A stretch of 64,000 bases of DNA from UBA1426 sp052034085. GTDB taxonomy: Bacteria; Bacillota; Clostridia; Peptostreptococcales; Anaerovoracaceae. The translations under genes and the position numbers were made by a program. Below the pieces are notes generated by a model. The model was not told where the DNA came from. It worked only from the letters and a program-made list of their open reading frames with translations, and did no database searches. This document shows positions 26,420 to 34,838 of the stretch, in pieces. The stretch is from the NCBI GenBank assembly GCA_052034085.1, contig JBPOJA010000010.1:1-64000 (forward strand). The letters are read 5' to 3'. How positions within the stretch are numbered: the first letter of the stretch is position 1; each line of letters opens with the position of its first letter.

Positions 26420-27264
26420 AGATAGCTGTACTAAGTGGAAAAGGCGGCACCGGCAAGACTTTGGTTTCTGTAAATATGGCGGCTCAGGCCGGTGATGCTT
26501 TGTATCTGGATTGTGATGTGGAGGAGCCCAACGGGCATTTGTTTTTCAAACCCTTACCGGAATATGAGGAAGATGTTAAGCTGATGCTCCCGATAGTTGA
26601 CGATGGCTTGTGCAATGGATGCAGAAAATGCGTGGAGTTTTGCCGCTTCAATGCTTTGGCATATATTGGCGGCAGGCTTCGCATTTTTGAGGACATTTGT
26701 CATTCATGCGGAGGTTGCCTTCTTGTCTGCCCCGAAGGTGCATTATCCGAAGGGGAAAAATTGATCGGTAAAATTCAATATGGAAAAAGTGACGGTATAG
26801 ATGTTGTTACCGGAATCATGAACGTGGGCCGTTCTACCGGCGTGCCCATCATAGGCAGGATGATCAGGAATTCCGGGAAACCCCAAAAACTCACTGTTAT
26901 AGACAGCCCCCCAGGTAGCGCCTGCGTTGTTATGGAAAGCATAAAGGACGCGGACTATTGCATACTGGTGGCAGAACCTACGATTTTCGGGGCACATAAT
27001 CTTCAGATGGTGCACGAATTGGTTGCCCTTTTCGGAAAGCCTTCTGGGGTCATTTTGAACAAATGCACAGCAGAGCCCAACCCATCAGAGGAATACTGCA
27101 TTAATAAGAATATTCCAGTATTGGGGAAAATTGCGTTTGACCATGAGCTGGGTGAGCTGAATGCTCGCGGAGAAATTGCAGTTTACAAAATGGAGGGGAT
27201 TAAAGAAACTTTCATGGAAATATTAGGAAAGATCGAAGAAGAGACGGGGAGGGCACTGCTATGA
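26416..27264 (+). CDS. MinD-superfamily ATPase with 2[4Fe-4S] ferredoxin insert (1)
   Basis: A 282-residue soluble P-loop protein. The deviant Walker A is LSGKGGTGKTLVSVN (about 5-19). Two ferredoxin motifs are inserted at about 59-105: CNGCRKCVEFCRFNAL and CHSCGGCLLVCPEGAL. The switch segment VIDSPPGSACVV (about 161-172) completes the ATPase. These ferredoxin-MinD proteins occur in pairs in anaerobes and in the orange-protein operon of Desulfovibrio. A role in assembling or moving a metal-sulfur cofactor is inferred. Overlaps both neighbours by 4 nt. Confidence 0.92.
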   Translation: MKIAVLSGKGGTGKTLVSVNMAAQAGDALYLDCDVEEPNGHLFFKPLPEYEEDVKLMLPIVDDGLCNGCRKCVEFCRFNALAYIGGRLRIFEDICHSCGGCLLVCPEGALSEGEKLIGKIQYGKSDGIDVVTGIMNVGRSTGVPIIGRMIRNSGKPQKLTVIDSPPGSACVVMESIKDADYCILVAEPTIFGAHNLQMVHELVALFGKPSGVILNKCTAEPNPSEEYCINKNIPVLGKIAFDHELGELNARGEIAVYKMEGIKETFMEILGKIEEETGRALL

Positions 27265-28172
27265 AACAGTTGCTCGTTCTCAGCGGCAAAGGTGGAACAG
27301 GAAAAACCACAGTGGCAGGGTCCTTTATAAAACTGGCAAATGCCAGGGCATATTGCGACTGTGATGTTGACGCTCCCAACCTTCATCTTCTACAGGGAAC
27401 AGTTATGAATTCCGCGTCGGATGAAAAAAGGGAAACCAGCGATTTTTATGGTATGGACAAGGCCCTGATAGACATGGAACGTTGCACCCGGTGTGATCTT
27501 TGCAGGGTGCATTGCAGATTTGATGCAATATCCGTGAATCCGGAAAAGGGATATCTGGTGGATGATTTTGCCTGTGAAGGATGTGCCGTATGTGAATATG
27601 TCTGTCCTGAAAAGGCAATCTCCATGGTTCCTGCAGTGGCAGGCGAGTTGAGGCTTTTCCGAAATGAAAGAAGGGTTTTTTCCACGGCCAGGCTAAGGAT
27701 GGGCAGCGGCAATTCGGGGCTTTTGGTGACAGAGGTTAAGAATCTCATGAAAAATGCTGCTCATATGGATGCTGAACTGGCTGTTCTTGACGGATCTCCG
27801 GGCATAGGCTGTCCCGTAATCGCATCAGTAACAGGTACCGATATGGTATTGATTGTTGCCGAGCCATCCATATCGGGTATAAGCGATATGGAAAGGATTG
27901 TGAAAACCGCGAGGCAGCTTGGGGTGCCTATTGCAATCTGTGTGAATAAGGAAGATACTAACCCTGAAGGCACTGAACAGATAGAATCCTTTTGCAGAAG
28001 GGAAGGCTTGAGTTTTGTTGGAGCCATACCCTATGATTCTCATGTGGTTAAAGCAGTAAACCAGGGGAAAGCAGCAGTTGAAATAGCATGTCCTGCCGGC
28101 GATGCAATACGGTGTGTGTTCGAAAAAACTATGGATTTACTTTTCACGAAAGTTTGGGAATCCGGAGAATAG
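27261..28172 (+). CDS. MinD-superfamily ATPase with 2[4Fe-4S] ferredoxin insert (2)
   Basis: A 303-residue paralogue of the preceding gene. Walker A is LSGKGGTGKTTVAGSF (about 6-21), ferredoxin motifs CTRCDLCRVHCRFDAI and CEGCAVCEYVCPEKAI lie at about 74-118, and LDGSPGIGCPVIAS (about 175-188) is the nucleotide-switch segment. The two proteins differ enough (about residues 118-150) to form a heterodimer rather than being a recent duplication. The 4-nt overlap with the first copy supports stoichiometric synthesis. Cellular target unknown; cofactor assembly is inferred from neighbours. Confidence 0.92.
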   Translation: MKQLLVLSGKGGTGKTTVAGSFIKLANARAYCDCDVDAPNLHLLQGTVMNSASDEKRETSDFYGMDKALIDMERCTRCDLCRVHCRFDAISVNPEKGYLVDDFACEGCAVCEYVCPEKAISMVPAVAGELRLFRNERRVFSTARLRMGSGNSGLLVTEVKNLMKNAAHMDAELAVLDGSPGIGCPVIASVTGTDMVLIVAEPSISGISDMERIVKTARQLGVPIAICVNKEDTNPEGTEQIESFCRREGLSFVGAIPYDSHVVKAVNQGKAAVEIACPAGDAIRCVFEKTMDLLFTKVWESGE

Positions 28173-28192
28173 CGGGAAATAAGGAGATTATT

Positions 28193-29026
28193 ATGATCGT
28201 TAAGGTTCTTTCTGAAAACATAGCCCTAGCAGAGGGGCTGGGACATGAGCATGGTCTCAGTCTGCACATAGAAAGCATGGGTGACAACATACTGTTTGAT
28301 ACCGGATGCGGGGAAATATTCTATGAAAATGCACAAAAAATGGGCGTGGATATAGGCGAAGTAGATTACCTCATAATTTCACACGGGCACAATGACCACG
28401 GCGGAGGCCTGGAAACTTTTTTAAAGCATAATGACAAGGCCAGAGTTTTCATACACAAAGAAGCTTTCCTGGGTCACTATGCCCTGAAAGGCGACAGCTA
28501 CATAGAAGATATAGGTCTGGACAAAAAATTTGAAAATCATCCCCGGGTGGTTTTGACAAATGGCAGTTTTGTCATCAGACCGGGTCTGACCATTTTCGCA
28601 AACAAGGTTAAGAACTCCCCCAGATCCGAATCCAATGCGGGCCTTCTCATGGAGGGTGACGAAGGGCCTGTGCCCGATGATTTCGCACACGAACAGAATT
28701 TAATCGTTGAAGAAAACGGGAAGGTTCTGATGATTACGGGATGCGCCCACAATGGTATAACAAATATAGTGGAACAGCATCAGTTGCTGACCGGCAGTAT
28801 GCCGGATTATTGCATGGGTGGCTTTCATCTGACATCAAGAGCTTCAGGCTCCGGAGACGGTCCGGAAAATTTTGAGGCCGTTGAAAGAGTCGGTAAGTTT
28901 CTTATGAAGGAGAAAACAAAATACTATACCGGTCATTGTACGGGTCTCGAACCTTATGAGGTTTTGAAAACAATTATGGGCGACAAGGTAGAGTATCTGG
29001 GCGGAGGCAAAACCATAGAAATATAA
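28193..29026 (+). CDS. MBL-fold metallohydrolase, MJ0301-like
   Basis: A 277-residue metallo-beta-lactamase-fold protein. The metal motif is ISHGHNDHGGG (about 60-70, HxHxDH), with later histidines in ITGCAHNGITN and GGFHL. It belongs to the group annotated as 7,8-dihydropterin-6-yl-methyl-4-(beta-D-ribofuranosyl)aminobenzene 5'-phosphate synthase-like, whose real substrates in bacteria are unknown. It starts at ATG 28193 after AAGGAG, 20 nt past the MinD stop. Its place between the MinD pair and Mrp suggests it serves the same pathway. Confidence 0.88.
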   Translation: MIVKVLSENIALAEGLGHEHGLSLHIESMGDNILFDTGCGEIFYENAQKMGVDIGEVDYLIISHGHNDHGGGLETFLKHNDKARVFIHKEAFLGHYALKGDSYIEDIGLDKKFENHPRVVLTNGSFVIRPGLTIFANKVKNSPRSESNAGLLMEGDEGPVPDDFAHEQNLIVEENGKVLMITGCAHNGITNIVEQHQLLTGSMPDYCMGGFHLTSRASGSGDGPENFEAVERVGKFLMKEKTKYYTGHCTGLEPYEVLKTIMGDKVEYLGGGKTIEI

Positions 29027-29054
29027 AAAATTATTTTTAAAGGAGTTACTGTAA

Positions 29055-29900
29055 ATGAGCGAAAAATGTGATCACAATTGCAGCGGCTGTTCAGAAAACT
29101 GTGCCGACAGAACGGCACCGCAGAATTTAAAGGAAAAACTTCACGATATGAGCAGCGTAAAAAGAGTATATGCCGTAGTAAGCGGCAAAGGAGGCGTAGG
29201 CAAGTCATTAGTGACCTCTCTTTTAGCCGTGGCTTTAAGCAGAATGGATTATAATGTGGCTATCCTGGATGCAGACGTGACGGGGCCTTCCATACCAAAA
29301 ATGTTTGGTGTGAAAAACAAAGCCAGAAGCAGCGGTTACGAAATATATCCGGTTAAAACCACCACAGGAATAGATATTATGTCGGTGAATCTTCTGCTGG
29401 AAGATGATACGGATCCGGTGCTGTGGCGGGGTCCTGTAATTGCAGGGGCAGTTAAACAGTTCTGGACTGATGTGGTTTGGGACAACATAGACTTCATGTT
29501 TATAGACATGCCACCGGGGACCGGTGACATACCGCTGACCGTATTTCAATCCATAGATGTGGACGGCATCATTGTGGTAACTTCTCCTCAGGAATTGGTT
29601 TCGATGATAGTATCCAAAGCAGTTAAGATGGCTGAGAAGATGGATATTCCTATTTTAGGCCTGGTTGAAAATATGTCCTATTTCAAATGCCCCGATAATG
29701 ACAGGAACTATAATATTTTCGGTGACAGCCACATAGACGAGATTGCAGAAAGACATGGTCTGAAAGTATTGGGTAAAATTCCTATAGATCCCCGTTTCTC
29801 AAAGATGAGCGACAGGGGCATGATAGAAATGTTTGAAGGAGACTGGCTGGATTCCCTGGCTAACGGGCTGGCCGAAGAGTTGGAGCATAATGGGAGGTAA
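29055..29900 (+). CDS. Mrp/NBP35-family ATPase with Cys-rich N-terminus
   Basis: A 281-residue Fe-S carrier-type P-loop ATPase. N-terminal cysteines are arranged CDHNCSGCSENC (C-x3-C-x2-C-x3-C, residues 5-16). Walker A is SGKGGVGKSLV (about 41-51) and the switch motif FIDMPPGTGDIPL. Most Mrp proteins carry a CxxC near the C-terminus that bridges an Fe-S cluster between subunits. Here the matching segment is KCPDNDRNYNIFG, with one cysteine only. Similar changes occur in Mrp proteins of orange-protein-type operons (from general knowledge). Strong RBS AAAGGAG. Confidence 0.9.
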   Translation: MSEKCDHNCSGCSENCADRTAPQNLKEKLHDMSSVKRVYAVVSGKGGVGKSLVTSLLAVALSRMDYNVAILDADVTGPSIPKMFGVKNKARSSGYEIYPVKTTTGIDIMSVNLLLEDDTDPVLWRGPVIAGAVKQFWTDVVWDNIDFMFIDMPPGTGDIPLTVFQSIDVDGIIVVTSPQELVSMIVSKAVKMAEKMDIPILGLVENMSYFKCPDNDRNYNIFGDSHIDEIAERHGLKVLGKIPIDPRFSKMSDRGMIEMFEGDWLDSLANGLAEELEHNGR

Positions 29901-29904
29901 GTAA

Positions 29905-30261
29905 ATGAAAATAGCAGTAGCAAGTGATAAAAGCATGGTGACGGAGCATTTTGGCCATTGCGAAAATTTCAATATTTTTGAGACGGCAGATGGAGAAATC
30001 ATCGGCAAAATATCGGTGGATAATCCGGGACACAGACCGGGTTTTCTTCCCAACTTTCTTAATGATTTGGGAGTGGAAGTCATCATATCCGGCGGAATGG
30101 GCGGGGGCGCCATAGAGATTTTTAATAACAGATGCATTGAAGTGGTGGTCGGAGCATCAGGAGATGCCGAGGAGGCAGTGAAGGCATACCTTGCCGGAGA
30201 GCTGAAATCCACAGGTTCTGTCTGTCAGGAACATAAGCACCATGACAGCTGCGGCCATTAA
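29905..30261 (+). CDS. NifX/NifB-C-terminal-like cofactor-binding protein (2)
   Basis: A 118-residue homologue of the protein at 26063. The N-terminus KIAVASDKSMVTEHFGHCENF contains the conserved HFGHC segment, often involved in binding metal clusters in this family (quoted here as key residues His, Gly, His, Cys at about 14-18). The tail is rich in His and Cys (CQEHKHHDSCGH), absent from copy 1, and may bind metal. It is 4 nt downstream of the Mrp gene and is the last gene before the large terminator. Confidence 0.88.
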   Translation: MKIAVASDKSMVTEHFGHCENFNIFETADGEIIGKISVDNPGHRPGFLPNFLNDLGVEVIISGGMGGGAIEIFNNRCIEVVVGASGDAEEAVKAYLAGELKSTGSVCQEHKHHDSCGH

Positions 30262-30303
30262 TTTCATAAGAATTGAGAGAGCAAATTATTTGAATATTCT
30301 TGT

Positions 30304-30358
30304 AATAACCGCCTTGCCTGTTATAATTAAAAGACAGGAAGCAAGACGGTTATTTTTA
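30304..30358 (+). terminator. Operon terminator after the second NifX-like gene
   Basis: A large hairpin: AATAACCG with CGGTTATT, then CTTGC with GCAAG, then CTGT with ACAG, interrupted by a one-base mismatch and a three-base bulge, followed by TTTTATT. It is 43 nt past the last gene of the NifX-MinD operon and 22 nt before the start of the SLH-peptidase gene. Confidence 0.88.
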
Positions 30359-30379
30359 TTGCATGAAAGGAGGTTACAA

Positions 30380-32578
30380 GTGAGAAAATTTTTATCGGTA
30401 TTGTTGTCTTTAGCCTTGATTTTAGGCAGCTTTACTATGGTTTTTGCCTCAGGACCCGCAGATGTGGAAGGGACCAAATATGAAGAGGCTGTGAATGCTC
30501 TGACAGGCTTCGGCATCATAGCTGGTTATCCCGACGGTACTTTCAGGCCTGAAAAAACGGTTACAAGAGCTGAAATGGCCAGACTGATAATAGCAGCCCT
30601 GGAGATGGACGATGATGCCATAAAACTGTACAGCAGTGCGCTTAAGGACGTGGGAAACCATTGGGCGAAAGGTTATGTGGGCTACTCCACAAAGCTGGAA
30701 ATTATAACGGGTTATCCTGACAAAACCTTCAGGCCCGAGAATCCGGTTTCCTATGATGAGGCCATCACCATGATAGTGCGTGCCCTGGGATACACCGATG
30801 ATGCCGGCACAAAATGGCCCGCTTACTATGTGGGCAAAGGTACAGAACTGGGAATTCTGAAGGACATTGAAGGCGGTTCAACACATGCAGTGAGAGGTGA
30901 TATTGCCATTATGCTTCACCGGGCAATGAATCTGCCTATAGCAGGTGATGAAACAGACACTATGCTTTTGAGGCACTCCACCGAACCATACAAGTATAAA
31001 GAATGGCAGATTCCATACGGGGAAAGACTGATAAACGAGTATGGTCTGGACGGAGCCGTAACAGATAATGCACCTTCCATTATGAATTCCATCTATTGGC
31101 AGATCCCTGATTTTTACAACGCAACTTCAAGTGACAGCCTGACCATACTAACCAATTTCAAAACCACACAGCAAATGACGGGATGGTCCTGTGGCCCTTC
31201 CTCCGCACTTATGGTTCTTGAATGGTATGGTATGAGAGGCGATCTGAATGAAATGGATCTGGGCTATCTGCGCCAGAATCCAAAGCCGGGTGCGACAACC
31301 CTGCGCCAGATGATAAATATTTTTGAAGGTCTTGAGAAGAATCTGGGCCAGTCATGGGATGTTTTCTCCACATATGATGCCAATGTTGACTGGAACGAAG
31401 ACGGATTGCCTGCGGTAGATTACAAAGGGGAAAACATTAGTTTCTTTGACTTTATACCAAAGATGCTGGCAGAAGGCAGGCCCATAATAGTCGGGTGGAA
31501 CGACTGGGGCGGCCACTACCAGGTAATTATCGGTTACGACAACATGGGGACAGAAACCACAGCGGATGACGTTCTGATTCTTGCGGACCCATTTGACACT
31601 ACCGATCATCATCAGGACGGCTATATTGTCAAGTCGGCGGAAAGGCTGATTTACGACTTCAGTGCAGGCTGGGATCCGGACTTTGATTTTGGAATTTTCC
31701 TGGTTGCGACACCTGAAGATTTCCAGGGCAGGGAACCTGTGATGGGCGATGGAATCAAAGATGACAAGAAGAATGCAGGCAGATTTACAGATGTGCATAT
31801 GATACCCTACGGAGATAAGCTGGCTGCTGATTTGATTGAGTTCGATAATACAGAACCTTATAAATCGGTATTCAGCAACTGGTTTGGTGCAGACGGCCTG
31901 TCGGGGCCTGCCTCAACAGATTATTTCCGTTCAGGCGACTATATGTTCTCGCCATATTATAAACATCTGGATGCCTACAATCTGAAATCAACTAAAACCA
32001 GAACCATGCTGGAGGGATACAAGAGCATCCAGCAGGCTACAGAATACACCTGCGGTGTAACATCCATGCTTTCTGTGCTCGAGTGGTTTGGAAAGCGCGG
32101 AGAATTAAATGAACTGGATCTGGCCAAACTCAGGGTTAAAACAGACGGCCTGCCGGGCACCACCATTGAAGAGATGCTGAGAGTTGCCGGCAGCCTGCCG
32201 GGCTATTGGGAAGTCTACTCCACAAATGATCTGGTTGAGGGAGATTCGGAATTCGAAACAGGCCTTATGATTGAAGGAGAGTATATGGATCTGGGAGAAA
32301 TTATCCCGTACTTCCTCGCGCAAGGTATCCCGGTAATGGTTCTTACCCATGAATGGGGCGGACATTATCAGACCGTAATAGGGTATGATACCATGGGAAC
32401 CGAAAGCACGGCAGATGACGTAATTATCCTGATGGATTCTTACGACACCACAGACCATAATCAGGATGGTTATGTAATACAGTCCTTTGAAAGACTTATT
32501 TATGACTGGACAAACATGTATGATGAAGATGTGGATTGGGCAGGATTCGTCGTAATCAGCCCGGCGGAGACAAAATAA
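30380..32578 (+). CDS. SLH surface protein with two C39-like cysteine peptidase domains
   Basis: An exported protein of about 732 residues. Start is GTG after AAAGGAGG. Signal peptide 1-24; SLH repeats at about 30-210 (AGYPDGTFRPEKTVTRAE and TGYPDKTFRPENPVSYDE are clear). Two C39-like papain-fold domains follow: the first has Cys in GWSCGPSSALMVLEW, His in WGGHYQVIIGYD and Asp in ILADPFDTTDH. The second has YTCGVTSMLSVLEWFG, WGGHYQTVIGYD and LMDSYDTTDH. Both catalytic triads appear intact. Likely a wall-anchored protease or peptide-bond-acting enzyme. The next gene, phzF-like, is 10 nt downstream. Confidence 0.88.
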   Translation: MRKFLSVLLSLALILGSFTMVFASGPADVEGTKYEEAVNALTGFGIIAGYPDGTFRPEKTVTRAEMARLIIAALEMDDDAIKLYSSALKDVGNHWAKGYVGYSTKLEIITGYPDKTFRPENPVSYDEAITMIVRALGYTDDAGTKWPAYYVGKGTELGILKDIEGGSTHAVRGDIAIMLHRAMNLPIAGDETDTMLLRHSTEPYKYKEWQIPYGERLINEYGLDGAVTDNAPSIMNSIYWQIPDFYNATSSDSLTILTNFKTTQQMTGWSCGPSSALMVLEWYGMRGDLNEMDLGYLRQNPKPGATTLRQMINIFEGLEKNLGQSWDVFSTYDANVDWNEDGLPAVDYKGENISFFDFIPKMLAEGRPIIVGWNDWGGHYQVIIGYDNMGTETTADDVLILADPFDTTDHHQDGYIVKSAERLIYDFSAGWDPDFDFGIFLVATPEDFQGREPVMGDGIKDDKKNAGRFTDVHMIPYGDKLAADLIEFDNTEPYKSVFSNWFGADGLSGPASTDYFRSGDYMFSPYYKHLDAYNLKSTKTRTMLEGYKSIQQATEYTCGVTSMLSVLEWFGKRGELNELDLAKLRVKTDGLPGTTIEEMLRVAGSLPGYWEVYSTNDLVEGDSEFETGLMIEGEYMDLGEIIPYFLAQGIPVMVLTHEWGGHYQTVIGYDTMGTESTADDVIILMDSYDTTDHNQDGYVIQSFERLIYDWTNMYDEDVDWAGFVVISPAETK

Positions 32579-32588
32579 GGGGGATAAA

Positions 32589-33521
32589 ATGAAATTTTAT
32601 ATCGTTGATGCTTTTACGGAAGAAGTGTTCGGCGGAAATCCGGCAGGTGTTGTTTTAATACCTGAAGGCGGCGACTTTCTCAAAAATGAGACAATGGTGA
32701 AATTGGCTGCGGAATTGCGTTATTCGGAGACGGCTTTTGTAAAGCGGACAGGCGATAAAAGTTTCCAGCTCAGATATTTTACTCCCACAGAAGAAGTGGA
32801 TCTGTGCGGCCATGCTACCATAGGAACATTTCATGCACTTATGGAGGATGGACTTATAGAGAAAAATGCTGACTATCAGGTGACAACCAAAGCCGGCGAT
32901 ATAGTGGTATCTCTGGAGGGGGCCATGGTCATGATGGACATGGCCCCGCCTGAGTATATAAGCACTATTAGCGACATCAGCAGGCTGAAAGAACTTTACG
33001 AAATAATGGGCCTTCATTTCAGCAGGGCGGAAGTGGCTCTTGAGGGTGAATGGGAACTGTATCCTGAAATTATTTCCACGGGGCTCCCTGAAATTATGCT
33101 TCCTGTCAAAGACAGGGACGAACTGCTCTCACTGAAGCCCGATATGGAAGCTTTATCAGCATTGTCCAGAAGGTACAAAGTTGTGGGAGTTCATGCTTTT
33201 GCGCCCGGCGAAGCACTGATTGGAGGAGAATGCTGTGCCGGAGCCTGCGATCTTGATCAGGTGGCGGCATATTGTCGTAATTTTGCACCTGCATTTGGAA
33301 TAGATGAAGAGGCAGCTACGGGAACCGCTAACGGTGCGTTAAGCTATTATCTGTACAAAAATGCCCTTATAGATGAAGGGTCAAGATGCAGCTATCTTCA
33401 GGGCGAATCCATGGGCAGACCTTCTCTGATTACGTGCAGCATAGATGTTACGGAAGAAGGCGAAAAAATTCGTGTAGGCGGCTATGGTGCGCTTTTGGCC
33501 AGAGGAGACCTGTTCCTGTGA
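32589..33521 (+). CDS. PhzF family isomerase/epimerase-like protein
   Basis: A 310-residue protein with the two-lobed diaminopimelate-epimerase-like fold. The start FYIVDAFTEEVFGGNPAGVV is the PhzF hallmark. LRYSETAFV (Glu about 45) matches the single catalytic glutamate, and DLCGHATIGTFHAL and DEEAATGTANGALSYYL are the other conserved segments. Despite the name, most members are not phenazine enzymes, and no phenazine genes are here. Substrate unknown. It sits directly behind the SLH-peptidase gene, GGGGG serving as RBS, and may share its transcript. Confidence 0.9.
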   Translation: MKFYIVDAFTEEVFGGNPAGVVLIPEGGDFLKNETMVKLAAELRYSETAFVKRTGDKSFQLRYFTPTEEVDLCGHATIGTFHALMEDGLIEKNADYQVTTKAGDIVVSLEGAMVMMDMAPPEYISTISDISRLKELYEIMGLHFSRAEVALEGEWELYPEIISTGLPEIMLPVKDRDELLSLKPDMEALSALSRRYKVVGVHAFAPGEALIGGECCAGACDLDQVAAYCRNFAPAFGIDEEAATGTANGALSYYLYKNALIDEGSRCSYLQGESMGRPSLITCSIDVTEEGEKIRVGGYGALLARGDLFL

Positions 33522-33549
33522 TTTTGCACATTCCCTGTATTTAAATATT

Positions 33550-33981
33550 TTAGTTAATTATTCTGCTGAGTGCTCTTACGAACGATGAAATCAGCAGAAT
33601 GCCGACGGCAATGGAACCTGTCAACATAAAGGTTTCCGTTGCAATTTCGGCTGTCTGGGTTAAGTTTTCCGAAAGCAGAGAAAGCATTGTCCTGTAGAGA
33701 CCATTTCCCGGCACCAATGGCAGTATTCCGGGAATGATAAAAACCAGGGAGGCCTCCTTCCTCAGGCGGGCAAAGGTTTCTCCCAGGGCTGCCACAAGAC
33801 ATGCGGCGGCAAAGCAGGCGATGACAGGAGTCTGGCCTGCTTCTTTAATCAGCTGGAAGAGAGCCCAGCCCGCTGCCCCTGCGAAAGCAGAGAAGAAAAT
33901 ATGCCTGAAGGGGATATTGAAAATAAGAGCGAAACCGGCAGTTGCAATAAAGGCAAACACGAAGCTCATAAAAATATTCAT
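33550..33981 (-). CDS. Threonine/serine exporter family protein, C-terminal half (ThrE_2)
   Basis: A 143-residue membrane protein with about five helices. The segments FIIPGILPLVPGNGLY (about 88-103) and GETFARLRKEA (about 74-84) are typical of the ThrE_2 (YjjB-like) half of the exporter. ATG at 33981 is chosen because it follows AGGAGG and gives the family N-terminus; a long in-frame extension upstream is only the antisense of the next gene's frame. It overlaps the ThrE_1 gene by 4 nt, so the two halves are made together. Confidence 0.88.
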   Translation of the reverse strand: MNIFMSFVFAFIATAGFALIFNIPFRHIFFSAFAGAAGWALFQLIKEAGQTPVIACFAAACLVAALGETFARLRKEASLVFIIPGILPLVPGNGLYRTMLSLLSENLTQTAEIATETFMLTGSIAVGILLISSFVRALSRIIN

Positions 33982-34769
33982 AGCAATCCTCCTGCAAAAC
34001 TGGTTAGCAGGGGCCAGATAAACAGGGCTACACCTACGCCGAAAGCTATGGACAGGGCTATAAGCGCTGCTTCCATGGCTCTGGCTCCCCCCGCCAGCAG
34101 ATCGCCGGCCAGGGAATCCCGCATGGCATTGGTAAAAGCCAGGCCGGGTAGAAATATCATGAGCGGGCCTACTGTCATTGCACTGGTGTTTGAGGCTATG
34201 CCAAGGGTAGCTGCAATCATTGCTGCGAAAGCAATGAAGGCGCATACGGTAAAGTTTCTAAAAAACCTGTTGAAGCTGTGTATGTCCAGAAAATGTGCGA
34301 AAGCATAGGCTAAACCGCCAATAAAGAAAGAACAAATCAGCTCATAAAGTCCTCCGCCGAAAATCATGTTGAAAGCGGAAGCCGCCATGGCGCTGCCCAG
34401 TATCTGCAATGGGAAAGTGCGCCTGTCTCCTTTGGCAATTTTATCAAGAATTTCTTCCGCTTCGGATAAAGGCAGGGGCTCGGCCGTCAGGCTCCTTGAA
34501 AAATTGTTTACAAGAGAAACTTTCTTCAGATCCAGGGAGATGCCTTTTATGCGCTTGATGATAGTGTAGGGCTTGCTGTCTCCTCCGGCATCCAGGGTCA
34601 TGAAGATACCTGTTGTAGTGGCGAAAATTTCCACGAAAGGAATGCCATACGCCTTGCATATGCGGGTAACGGTATCTTCCACTCTGTAAATCTCAGATCC
34701 GCTGATTAACATGATTTCACCGGCTTTCAGGGCCAGCATCAGTATGTTCTTTTCTTCATTGTGTGCCAT
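33978..34769 (-). CDS. Threonine/serine exporter family protein, N-terminal half (ThrE_1)
   Basis: A 263-residue membrane protein, DUF1212/YjjP-like. A cytosolic N-terminal region (about 1-115) has the conserved SGSEIYRVEDTVTRICKAYG segment (residues about 23-42, shown as SGSEIYRVEDTV). It is followed by about five helices containing IFLPGLAFTNAMRDSLAGDL. Together with the downstream 143-residue protein it makes a complete ThrE-like exporter, which in Corynebacterium is a single fused protein. Probable role is efflux of Thr/Ser or a related metabolite such as succinate. Divergent from the CofE-like gene. Confidence 0.9.
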   Translation of the reverse strand: MAHNEEKNILMLALKAGEIMLISGSEIYRVEDTVTRICKAYGIPFVEIFATTTGIFMTLDAGGDSKPYTIIKRIKGISLDLKKVSLVNNFSRSLTAEPLPLSEAEEILDKIAKGDRRTFPLQILGSAMAASAFNMIFGGGLYELICSFFIGGLAYAFAHFLDIHSFNRFFRNFTVCAFIAFAAMIAATLGIASNTSAMTVGPLMIFLPGLAFTNAMRDSLAGDLLAGGARAMEAALIALSIAFGVGVALFIWPLLTSFAGGLL

Positions 34770-34789
34770 GTCTATATAATAGCATAAAG

Positions 34790-34818
34790 TTGACTGAAAG
34801 GTACATAACTTGTATAAT
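34790..34818 (+). promoter_or_regulatory. Sigma-A promoter of the CofE-like gene
   Basis: TTGACT, a 17-nt spacer and TATAAT end 20 nt upstream of the ATG at 34839. A CTGGAGGA ribosome site lies between. Confidence 0.8.
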
Positions 34819-34838
34819 ACCTTTCTGGAGGAAATGCG

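Noticed and set aside
33980..34245. N-terminal extension of the ThrE_2 protein
   Set aside because: The extension lies entirely within the coding region of the ThrE_1 gene in another frame, is Arg/Ser/His-rich and non-membrane, and the internal ATG has a perfect RBS.
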